The position numbers and the translations under genes were made by a program. 31,255 nt of DNA, from positions 1 to 31,255 of the IMG/VR virus record IMGVR_UViG_3300031140_000023. One strand, given 5' to 3'. Positions 7,801 through 13,142 of the stretch are shown piece by piece. The DNA is from a virus. Positions within the stretch are counted from its first letter, which is position 1. The number at the start of each line of letters is the position of its first letter. Under the pieces are notes generated by a model. The model saw nothing but the letters and a program-made list of their open reading frames with translations. It did not search any database and was not told where the DNA came from.

Positions 7801-8195
7801 TCTACCTCCTTAAAAGTCCAAATTCCATTACCATCAACTTCTGCATAGCCTGCTTCTATTAGATGAGCAGCAACCTCACGCTCGCCTACGTTGAAACTCC
7901 GCAACCTATCAGATGCTTTGTCAGTTATGATCGTCACCCCTGCTGCTGTAGCCGCCAGCAGTTCGTAGATATCAACGGGCAAACGTCCTGCACGTGCACC
8001 GTTGACTGATACCGCAACTACGTCATCCTGCAAGTAGAAGCCAGGGTTGACCATGATGCAGTGCATTGCGTACTTCGCCGAAGACGAGCCGACGACGCCT
8101 CGTGCGATAAGGACGTTGCAGTGTCGAAACTTTGTCGCATCCTTCTGCTGGTAGTACCCGCTAGCGATCTGCGAGAGTTGCGCACCAATCAGCAT
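7797..8195 (-). CDS. hypothetical protein
   Basis: 132 residues. Starts at an ATG overlapping the end of the upstream gene; no strong ribosome binding site is seen, so translational coupling is likely. Hydrophobic strands (DDVVAVSVNGARAG, AAGVTIITDK) and a C-terminal part (EREVAAHLIEAGYAEVDGNGIWTF) that resembles a small winged-helix-like hairpin. No family recognised. Confidence 0.65.
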   Translation of the reverse strand: MLIGAQLSQIASGYYQQKDATKFRHCNVLIARGVVGSSSAKYAMHCIMVNPGFYLQDDVVAVSVNGARAGRLPVDIYELLAATAAGVTIITDKASDRLRSFNVGEREVAAHLIEAGYAEVDGNGIWTFKEVE

Positions 8196-8539
8196 TCGTC
8201 GAAAACAGCAGGCACCAAAGCACCGATGGGCGGGGTATTGCTACTTGCGTGTAATGCGCTATACGTCGCAAGGTGACGAAGGTATAGCCGGGTAGGGCTG
8301 CCCAAACCCTCCATCCTCTCGATCAGGGTTCGCGCCTTGCCCCCCGAGGCGAACTGCACCGAGAATAACTGTGAGGGTGAGGCGTCTTGCAGGGCCTTGT
8401 ACTCAGCGGCAGCATCATCGTTCATGGCGTCTATGGCCACCTCCTTGCAGTTATAGGTGAGCGGCATGGCGATCGGTGGCCCGACTGCAACACGCACGCA
8501 GTAAGAGGCTTCAGCGGGGTGGGTCTCTTCTTTTTGCAT
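8189..8539 (-). CDS. hypothetical protein
   Basis: 116 residues with AAGGA upstream of the ATG. The protein carries several Cys (YCVRVAVG, TYNCKEVA, terminal DEC) without a zinc-binding spacing I recognise. It is the first gene after the AP2/HNH gene and opens the run of small accessory genes. Confidence 0.65.
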   Translation of the reverse strand: MQKEETHPAEASYCVRVAVGPPIAMPLTYNCKEVAIDAMNDDAAAEYKALQDASPSQLFSVQFASGGKARTLIERMEGLGSPTRLYLRHLATYSALHASSNTPPIGALVPAVFDEC

Positions 8540-8548
8540 CTGGTTCCT

Positions 8549-9025
8549 TTATGTCATTGATGGGTCAGCGCCCAGCCTTGCTGAAGCGGCCTCATACGCT
8601 TCGCTTGCCGCTTCGGCTGCACTGAAGCGGCCTAAGTAGTGGCGCACGCCATCACGCTGAATCTGCGAGAACCAACCGCCCGCCGGGTGATGGAACACAC
8701 CACGAAAGCCACTCTTGTTATTGACTGACCGCTTTCGGGTGCTGCTGGCGCCAAGCATTTTTTGAGTCTTTAGGCAGAGGTTTGCAAGCGTAAGGTTTCT
8801 GCCGTTGCCATCCAGAAACGAGACGAGCCACCCATCTGTTATTTCGCCATAATGCATTTTCCATATGATCCTTGCCATTGAGTAGGTAGTCCCCTGGTAC
8901 CTTACGAGGGGATCAGGGCGTCCATAGCTCCCTGCCATAGCGCCTGCCCTTCCGCCAGCGCTAGCGTTTATCCTCCAAAGCAGCTTACCCTCTGGTAGAT
9001 ACTCGAATATATCATTAAAGTCCAT
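8549..9025 (-). CDS. AP2-domain HNH endonuclease-like protein, degenerate HNH
   Basis: 158 residues. The N-terminal half (about 40-85) follows the HNH pattern of phage AP2/HNH homing endonucleases (YSMARIIWKMHYG, then a GWLV..LDGN..N..LANL segment). The Asp-His pair expected just before the LDGN stretch is replaced by Ser69-Phe70, so the catalytic His seems lost. The C-terminal half (about 103-150) is an AP2-type DNA-binding domain (NKSGFRGVFHH, YLGRFSAAEAASEAY). AAGGAG overlaps the polymerase exon 2 stop, so the gene is coupled to it. A 38-nt piece matching its start, with only synonymous changes, lies inside the intron at 12414-12451. It may be the intron's former or collaborating homing nuclease, or now only a DNA-binding protein. 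Confidence 0.85.
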   Translation of the reverse strand: MDFNDIFEYLPEGKLLWRINASAGGRAGAMAGSYGRPDPLVRYQGTTYSMARIIWKMHYGEITDGWLVSFLDGNGRNLTLANLCLKTQKMLGASSTRKRSVNNKSGFRGVFHHPAGGWFSQIQRDGVRHYLGRFSAAEAASEAYEAASARLGADPSMT

Positions 9026-9035
9026 TCTTATCTCC

Positions 9036-9734
9036 TTAACTGAAGCAATATTCAGATTCTAATATGGTGGAAATGTCGAAATCACCAACCTCAAGTGCAT
9101 CTGGCGACTCCCCAATTTGCTTCAAGATACCCCCTAGCGGATTGTCTTCGTAGAGCACAACAAACTGCTCTCTAACAATCCTGAAAAGATCATCCATGTC
9201 GGCTGCCAAGCAACCAAACGAATCATGCACGGTTGACACAGGAAAGCTACAGGCATTGACGGTCAAGATCAAGTGCGTTGCATCTAAGCTGTGGATCAAG
9301 TTAGGGGAAGCTCCTTGCGACTGTTTCCCCTTGGACATGACCTCCTTCTCGGTAAAGCAAATGCGTAGTTGCAGTGCATTTGCGTGGTACCCAGTACTCT
9401 TGACACGACCTTCCGCTGGGCCGTAGGGCACCCAGACCTTCTTCACCTCCCCTTCGACATAGTATTGAACTACGGGGAAGTTGATGATAGGCGTCTTCCA
9501 GCTGAGGAATTTACCTGCCTTCTCAGCTCTCTTGCCTGCGTTCTCAAAGATGCCCAGTAGCTGCATTGGCTTGCGTAATGCAGTCCTGCAACCAGCGTGG
9601 GTCTCCCTGCCCAGAAAAGCGCCCCATGAGTTTTCCATGTAGAGCAATCCGGGAATATTGTGTTTCCTTGCGTCGTCTATGATTTGTTGGCCAAGGCCGT
9701 AAGCACTTCCGCCGTAAGGTAACGTCATTACATT
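9036..9734 (-). CDS. T7-like RNA polymerase, exon 2 (C-terminal 232 residues)
   Basis: Continues exon 1 in phase 0 after removal of 9735-13142. The joined sequence reads IVKR|NVMTLPYGGSAYG, matching T7 KRSVMTLAYG, with Tyr513 at the place of T7 Tyr639. Further on come PNLIHSLDATH, the palm motif STVHDSFG (catalytic Asp677, T7 Asp812) and the T7-like C-terminus ILESEYCFS. As an isolated frame it could start only at an internal ATG (9728) and would lack the catalytic Asp and Lys supplied by exon 1. The whole spliced enzyme is 738 residues (T7: 883). It should transcribe the phage's middle and late genes from its own promoters. Confidence 0.93.
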   Translation of the reverse strand, partial: NVMTLPYGGSAYGLGQQIIDDARKHNIPGLLYMENSWGAFLGRETHAGCRTALRKPMQLLGIFENAGKRAEKAGKFLSWKTPIINFPVVQYYVEGEVKKVWVPYGPAEGRVKSTGYHANALQLRICFTEKEVMSKGKQSQGASPNLIHSLDATHLILTVNACSFPVSTVHDSFGCLAADMDDLFRIVREQFVVLYEDNPLGGILKQIGESPDALEVGDFDISTILESEYCFS

Positions 9735-9779
9735 CGTTGTGTTCGAGGAGGTTCGTTAGGCCTCCCCCGTTGTGTATTA
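9735..9779 (-). other. intron 3' end: P9.1 arm, hairpin and 3' splice site
   Basis: UAAUACACAACGG at 9779-9767 is complementary to CUGUUGUGUAUUA at 10749-10737, closing the second cargo loop. A hairpin with a GGAGG/CCUCC stem follows (about 9765-9747), then a single-stranded stretch ending in the terminal G at 9735. The first three bases of exon 2 (AAU) can pair with AUU at 13133-13131 next to the guide sequence, a plausible short P10. The UAA stop of the 307-codon ORF lies in the P9.1 arm itself. Confidence 0.8.
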
Positions 9780-10700
9780 TACGCAGCTGTAAGCCTTAGT
9801 AATTCTGCCCAGCCTCACATCACCCCGTAGGTGCGGGCGGACCCAAGTACGATGTGTAGGCGAAAAAATCCTGACATGCCCCCTGACAGCATGCAGCCTA
9901 ACGCCGCCCCTCCCGCCCCCTTCCGCGCCTTCGGCAGCGATCTCTTGTCTTGTGCCTAGCTCGACAGTCAATACGCGATAAGAGTCGAAAGGCGCTTTCC
10001 CCTTTCTGAGACGTTTCGCATTGCAGGCTGCGGTTACAGGCCTTACCTCCTTTACTACCGTGTTGGCGCACCCGCACATAAACAAGAAAGCTAGCGCCAC
10101 TTCCTGTATGGTTTTAAGCTCGAGGCTTTCGGCATCGGATAGTGGGCCTTTCGCCCCTGCAAACATCGGATTTTGTATGACCAGCCCTTGAGGACTACGG
10201 CCCTCTGCAGTAAACAGCGGCACCAAGCTCACTTGGCGTTGCATACGCAGCATAGTGGGCGATTTAACGAGGTCGCAACCGAACATCATGATAAGGACTG
10301 CGCCGGTGAACAACCCAGACTCATCCCAAAAAATGTCGTGGTCAACCCCACCAAATTGGCCGAGCTCTTTGACCTGCGCCTCCGACATATCAATGACGAA
10401 GAATACCGCCCTACTCGACAAATTTGCAGGGTCACGCTCTTCAACCTCGAGGCATATCCTAGGAAATGGCATATGAAGGCGTGTGCCGCCTAGCGTATCC
10501 ACGTTGCCGACAACATCTAGGTAAGCGTCAGGGGGCAGTAAGAAGTCTACCGCAGTGCCTACTGCAGCGGCAATTGCAGTGAAGGCGCCAGCGTGAATGC
10601 CGGCATCCTCCCACCTTGCCGGGTCGGCTTGTGCCAGCCGCACCGATCTCGCCAAATTAGCCTTGACTACTGCAATACTCATCAGTCTCTTCGTTCTCAT
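9777..10700 (-). CDS. intron-carried conserved-looking phage protein (P9.1 loop)
   Basis: 307 residues, with AAGGAG seven bases before the ATG. The protein is mixed alpha/beta, with a hydrophobic stretch near ESGLFTGAVLIMMFGC. Its C-terminal 70 residues (KRLRKGKAPFDSYRVL, then RGHVRIFSPTHRTWVRPHLRG and RLGRITKAY) resemble a C-terminal segment common in hypothetical phage proteins; I cannot name a function. No LAGLIDADG, GIY-YIG or HNH motif is visible, so it is not an evident homing endonuclease. The gene fits entirely within the P9.1 loop: the start lies 36 bases inside one arm and the stop codon is part of the other. By eye it is GC-richer than the cargo at 10898-12320, suggesting separate origins. 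Confidence 0.85.
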   Translation of the reverse strand: MRTKRLMSIAVVKANLARSVRLAQADPARWEDAGIHAGAFTAIAAAVGTAVDFLLPPDAYLDVVGNVDTLGGTRLHMPFPRICLEVEERDPANLSSRAVFFVIDMSEAQVKELGQFGGVDHDIFWDESGLFTGAVLIMMFGCDLVKSPTMLRMQRQVSLVPLFTAEGRSPQGLVIQNPMFAGAKGPLSDAESLELKTIQEVALAFLFMCGCANTVVKEVRPVTAACNAKRLRKGKAPFDSYRVLTVELGTRQEIAAEGAEGGGRGGVRLHAVRGHVRIFSPTHRTWVRPHLRGDVRLGRITKAYSCV

Positions 10701-10736
10701 TCCAATCTCCTTGAGCTATCGCTCGTTATTTAACGT

Positions 10737-10892
10737 TAATACACAACAGCTGCATGTTACCATGCAGACCAGACTATATCATAGGTGGCCGAAGCCACCC
10801 CCTGCGCTTCCCAGGACCTATCCCAGTACGAGCTAGGACTGCCGAAGCAGCCCATCATCGCTCTAGTCGTTACACTTTCAACACCGCCAAGT
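10737..10892 (-). other. group I intron core, 3' half (P6 to P9.1 arm)
   Basis: In 5'-3' order on the minus strand: P6 arm ACUUGGCGGUGUUG (10892-10879); the R-like segment GUAACGACUAGAG with the 5' strand of P7, GACUA (10868-10864); P7.1 hairpin GGGCUGC-UUCG-GCAGUCC (10853-10836); P3 arm CGCAGGGGGU (10806-10797); P8 hairpin with a GGUGGC-UUCG-GCCACC stem (10799-10784, sharing a few bases with P3); the S-like segment GAUAUAGUCUG with the 3' strand of P7, UAGUC (10776-10772); P9 hairpin CUGCAUG-GUAA-CAUGCAG (10767-10750); P9.1 arm (10749-10737). The S-P9 segment is nearly the same as I recall for the T4 td intron. Confidence 0.88.
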
Positions 10893-10897
10893 GTTTG

Positions 10898-11611
10898 TTA
10901 CTTACCCACCACCACACTGCCTAACCTCCCGAGAAATAGTATCTGACGTAAAGGCTTCTCGTCTATTGGCACTTTGATTACTTCGCAAACCGTTCCATTT
11001 GCAACCTCGTAGTACCTGGAGTACACATTGTCTTCCTTCTTGCGGCCAGCAGCATTAAGCGCATCAGTCACACATATATTTAGTTGCTGTCTTGCAGTTT
11101 CCTCTGTACTATAGAGTGTTACAGCTGAACGCCATACATCAAGTACCCAAACAAGACTACCTTCTACGCTATCATCTTGCTTTATAGCTGCGTCGTGCAT
11201 ACTTCCCATAGCGACCCCTCCAGGTGCGTTGACCGTCAGTCTATTTACTACTTTATATGGATGGTGAGAGCCCTCAGTTAGGCTCTCTTGTGTAGTCCTG
11301 GTGCTAGCGAGTTTGAACTCTAGATCAGAAACTGGTACGTAAGACAAGCTTACGTGGCGTTTCCCAGGGTGCCTGTTTACTTCGCAAAGGACACCACAAT
11401 AAAGTAACCCTTCTTCACCTTCGTTAATAAGCCTTGATAATGTGGGGCCATTCAAAAACCCCCTGACTACTGGGATGCCTGAGCTATCTGAAAATGCTCT
11501 CAATTCCTTAGCTAGCTCAAAAAACCTACCGTGCCATTGCTTCTTACTAGCTATAAAAGGCTGCAGCAGTCGTGCTAACTGAGCAATCTGTCCTCCATTT
11601 AGATCATGCAT
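10898..11611 (-). CDS. intron-carried hypothetical protein (P6 loop)
   Basis: 237 residues, not recognised. The N-terminal 90 residues look helical and include a basic stretch (FIASKKQWHGRFFELAKEL); the remainder is beta-rich with runs such as GSLVWVLDVWRSAVTLY. No nuclease, kinase or known DNA-binding motif is visible. It is the last ORF of a three-gene cluster (12320 to 10898) with four- to five-base spacing or overlaps, and its stop lies just five bases before the P6 arm, so the cargo ends exactly where the ribozyme resumes. By eye the DNA is AT-richer than the flanking phage genes. Confidence 0.75.
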   Translation of the reverse strand: MHDLNGGQIAQLARLLQPFIASKKQWHGRFFELAKELRAFSDSSGIPVVRGFLNGPTLSRLINEGEEGLLYCGVLCEVNRHPGKRHVSLSYVPVSDLEFKLASTRTTQESLTEGSHHPYKVVNRLTVNAPGGVAMGSMHDAAIKQDDSVEGSLVWVLDVWRSAVTLYSTEETARQQLNICVTDALNAAGRKKEDNVYSRYYEVANGTVCEVIKVPIDEKPLRQILFLGRLGSVVVGK

Positions 11612-11616
11612 AATAT

Positions 11617-11814
11617 CTAATCCTCAGTCTTTAGAAATTCTATAGTGTCTTGAGATCCTATTAGGTACTGGTGCTTTATTTCAGCAACAGCGGAGTTCAC
11701 CATAGAGTTGGCTACAGCTACAATAGCGTTAGCATCTTTAGCATTGATACGACCCTCTGTTAAGTCTATCAAAGTGACTGCTAATACGGCTCTAAGTTCT
11801 TTTGTGTTTTTCAT
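11617..11814 (-). CDS. intron-carried small protein (P6 loop)
   Basis: 65 residues with GGAG ten bases before the ATG, which overlaps the upstream stop (ATGA). The sequence is helical (ELRAVLAVTLIDLTEGRINA, KDANAIVAVANSMVNSAVAEI) and may form a small helical bundle. This pattern is common among small phage proteins of unknown role. The DNA is AT-rich compared with neighbouring phage genes. Confidence 0.7.
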   Translation of the reverse strand: MKNTKELRAVLAVTLIDLTEGRINAKDANAIVAVANSMVNSAVAEIKHQYLIGSQDTIEFLKTED

Positions 11815-12320
11815 GAGGATATCTCCAGTAGTACTCGTTTAAGTTTAATTAAGGCTCTTTTTACTTCTATTAACTCAGGGGGTGCCTTTTCAGCCCCTTG
11901 AGTTTTAAGCAACCTACGAATATAGCTATCTTTAAGCTCCTTAACCGCTATAAAGCCCTTACGCCTGTTGTATACTTTGCATCCGGGCGCTGTTCGGTCT
12001 TTTACATTCCTGCATTTTCTGCACTGTGTATGCTTCATTAAGGCATGGCGATCATGTCTAGGGAAAGCTTCAAAAGGTAGCATTTGGTTACACACGAAAC
12101 ACTCAAGCATTGTTTTTGTGGCCATTCGCACTCTTCTGGGTATCATCCCTTTTGATAACCTCCACAATCGATCTTTCTTAATATTGCAACTTATACAAAT
12201 CCTATGGGGTATCAGTCGACCGCCACTCAACCTCTCATAAAAGCGCGAAATGACTTTCCATCTGTAACAAGCAATGCATTTATTGCGACCACATATTGTA
12301 GTGTTTGGGGCTTTAGGCAT
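11811..12320 (-). CDS. intron-carried double zinc-finger protein (P6 loop)
   Basis: 169 basic residues with two matching four-cysteine zinc modules: Cys15/Cys18 with Cys42/Cys45, and Cys74/Cys77 with Cys100/Cys103. Both have the layout CxxC-x5-7-F-x-R-x(14-18)-CxxC seen at the N-terminus of many phage HNH-related proteins, but no HNH catalytic His-Asn-His follows. The C-terminal helix (DSYIRRLLKTQ, then PPELIEVKRALIKLKRVLLE) resembles the end of small phage proteins often found with homing endonucleases. It probably binds DNA or RNA; a nuclease role is not supported. The ATG has no strong ribosome binding site: the nearest AAGGAGGG is more than 20 bases upstream. Could be a relic or accessory of intron mobility. 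Confidence 0.75.
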   Translation of the reverse strand: MPKAPNTTICGRNKCIACYRWKVISRFYERLSGGRLIPHRICISCNIKKDRLWRLSKGMIPRRVRMATKTMLECFVCNQMLPFEAFPRHDRHALMKHTQCRKCRNVKDRTAPGCKVYNRRKGFIAVKELKDSYIRRLLKTQGAEKAPPELIEVKRALIKLKRVLLEISS

Positions 12321-12333
12321 ATAAGCTTGGCGA

Positions 12334-12451
12334 CTATCGTCTGCCCTCCTTAAAATATTGTTGACACTTGGGGTGGCCTGGCCGAGTACGTATAGGCGCT
12401 CGGTTCAGGATGCTGCCTTCTGGCAGATACTCAAATATATCATTAAAGTCC
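12334..12451 (-). pseudogene. 5' fragment of an AP2/HNH endonuclease gene
   Basis: The first 38 bases (12451-12414) match the start of the AP2/HNH gene at 9025 at 34 of 38 positions, encoding the same DFNDIFEYLPEG without its start Met. All four differences are synonymous third-position changes. After that the frame runs 26 codons of unrelated sequence to a stop at 12334. The fragment begins inside the end of the upstream 74-codon ORF and supplies its stop codon. It shows that an HNH relative once occupied this intron or recombined here. Confidence 0.8.
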
Positions 12452-12667
12452 GTTGGTTATGACCGAATACTTATCCATTTCTTCCATCATATGATCTTGT
12501 GTAGCTGCGTGCGCCATCCCGTTATCGTATAAGATCTTGAGACCGGGGCGTTCGCCGAAGATGTCGTAGTGCACACCTTCGAACATAAGCCAGGTATGCT
12601 CCATCTCATCAGCGCATATTACCACGCTATTCGGAATCAGCGCATGTAACGCAGCTGCGAAGTTCAC
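12443..12667 (-). CDS. intron-carried small protein (P6 loop)
   Basis: 74 residues. The GTG start overlaps the stop of the upstream ORF (GTGA), so translation is coupled. The protein is acidic with clustered Met and His (HTWLMFEGVHYDIFGE, HAATQDHMMEEMDKY). Not recognised. Its last codons and stop come from the HNH gene fragment at 12451, so the native C-terminus may have been different before that rearrangement. Confidence 0.6.
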   Translation of the reverse strand: MNFAAALHALIPNSVVICADEMEHTWLMFEGVHYDIFGERPGLKILYDNGMAHAATQDHMMEEMDKYSVITNGL

Positions 12668-12813
12668 GCAATTTCCGCAAAAAAGATGTCTACGATCAAC
12701 TCATGAGGACTTTCAGCGTTTTGAGCTGTACCCCTCAGAAGTCCAATTGCTTTCAGAATGTGCGGTGACGCGTTAGGTTCACCAGGAAAGTCCTGGTCAG
12801 CGGGGCGTGTCAT
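12664..12813 (-). CDS. intron-carried small protein (P6 loop)
   Basis: 49 residues from the ATG at 12813, which has GAGGAG eight bases upstream and overlaps the previous gene by 17 bases. A longer frame to 12894 would overlap that gene almost completely and lacks a better start. The sequence (PNASPHILKAIGLL, ESPHELIVDIFFAEIA) suggests a small helical protein. Not recognised. Confidence 0.55.
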   Translation of the reverse strand: MTRPADQDFPGEPNASPHILKAIGLLRGTAQNAESPHELIVDIFFAEIA

Positions 12814-13039
12814 GTTGCATCTCCTCAATTTCAACAGTAAGGCAGGTGTAGTCGCCCACGTCGCATATACCGACTCCAATTTCGTCACCCGCAATGAACA
12901 CCTTTACAACGTCGTACTTCTCGCGGATGGCTTGCAATCTCACGATCAGTGCGCTTATCGAGTCACTGCCATCTAACACAGGGAGGTATTGCTTCCCGTC
13001 CGATGTCGTTATTATTTCTGGTTCGCTTTCTACTAGCAT
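12797..13039 (-). CDS. intron-carried small protein, first P6-loop gene
   Basis: 80 residues from the ATG at 13039, with AAGGA eight bases upstream. The product is a small alpha/beta protein (SALIVRLQAIREKYDVVKVFIAGDEIG is strand-helix-like, read in pieces; then DYTCLTVEIEEM). Not recognised. The frame could be extended to a GTG at 13114, but that would place coding sequence through the ribozyme's P3-P6 arm, so the internal ATG, which lies just inside the loop, is preferred. Confidence 0.65.
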   Translation of the reverse strand: MLVESEPEIITTSDGKQYLPVLDGSDSISALIVRLQAIREKYDVVKVFIAGDEIGVGICDVGDYTCLTVEIEEMQHDTPR

Positions 13040-13058
13040 GTCATTTCCTTTTTGTAGT

Positions 13059-13142
13059 ACTTGGCGGTGTTGCTTAGCTCGGTATTGCCCACAAGGGGTG
13101 TCCACCGAATTCACATGGTTTTACAAGCGCAATTTTTTGTTC
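13059..13142 (-). other. group I intron core, 5' half (P1, P3, P4/P5, P6 arm)
   Basis: The intron starts at G13142. Internal guide GCGCUUG (13130-13124) pairs with the exon end CAAGCGU (13149-13143) in seven pairs including the terminal U.G. P3 arm ACCCCUUGUG (13099-13090) pairs with CGCAGGGGGU at 10806-10797. A Q-like segment GGCAAUACCGAGCUAAG (13089-13073) supplies P4/P5. P6 arm CAACACCGCCAAGU (13072-13059) pairs with 10892-10879. The exon-1 reading frame continues into this region and stops at 13076-13074, immediately before the P6 arm. Confidence 0.88.

Larger units (their letters stand above)
9735..13142 (-). ncRNA. group I (IA2-like) intron, 3408 nt, with two multigene loops
   Basis: The boundaries are set by protein homology and by intron rules at the same time. 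Exon 1 ends in U (CAAGCGU), which pairs with GCGCUUG twelve bases into the intron, giving P1 with the U.G splice-site pair. The last intron base is G and exon 2 follows in frame. Core helices P3, P7, P7.1, P8 and P9 can all be drawn, and the P7-P9 segment closely resembles the T4 td intron. Core parts are 13142-13059, 10892-10737 and 9779-9735, about 285 nt in all. The remaining 88 per cent is two loops (2166 and 957 nt) carrying seven ORFs. Structure is read by eye; identity as group I is very likely. Confidence 0.93.

Noticed and set aside
10898-11611. 237-residue cargo protein as a homing endonuclease
   Set aside because: No LAGLIDADG, GIY-YIG, HNH, His-Cys or PD-(D/E)xK pattern could be recognised.
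12797-13114. Longer form of the first cargo ORF, starting at GTG 13114
   Set aside because: It would run through the P3-P6 core segment; the ATG at 13039 has its own ribosome binding site and lies just inside the loop.
9735-13142. Intein in the RNA polymerase
   Set aside because: The insertion is closed by stop codons in the exon frame after 22 codons and shows no splicing-block motifs such as an N-terminal Cys/Ser with a later His-Asn.
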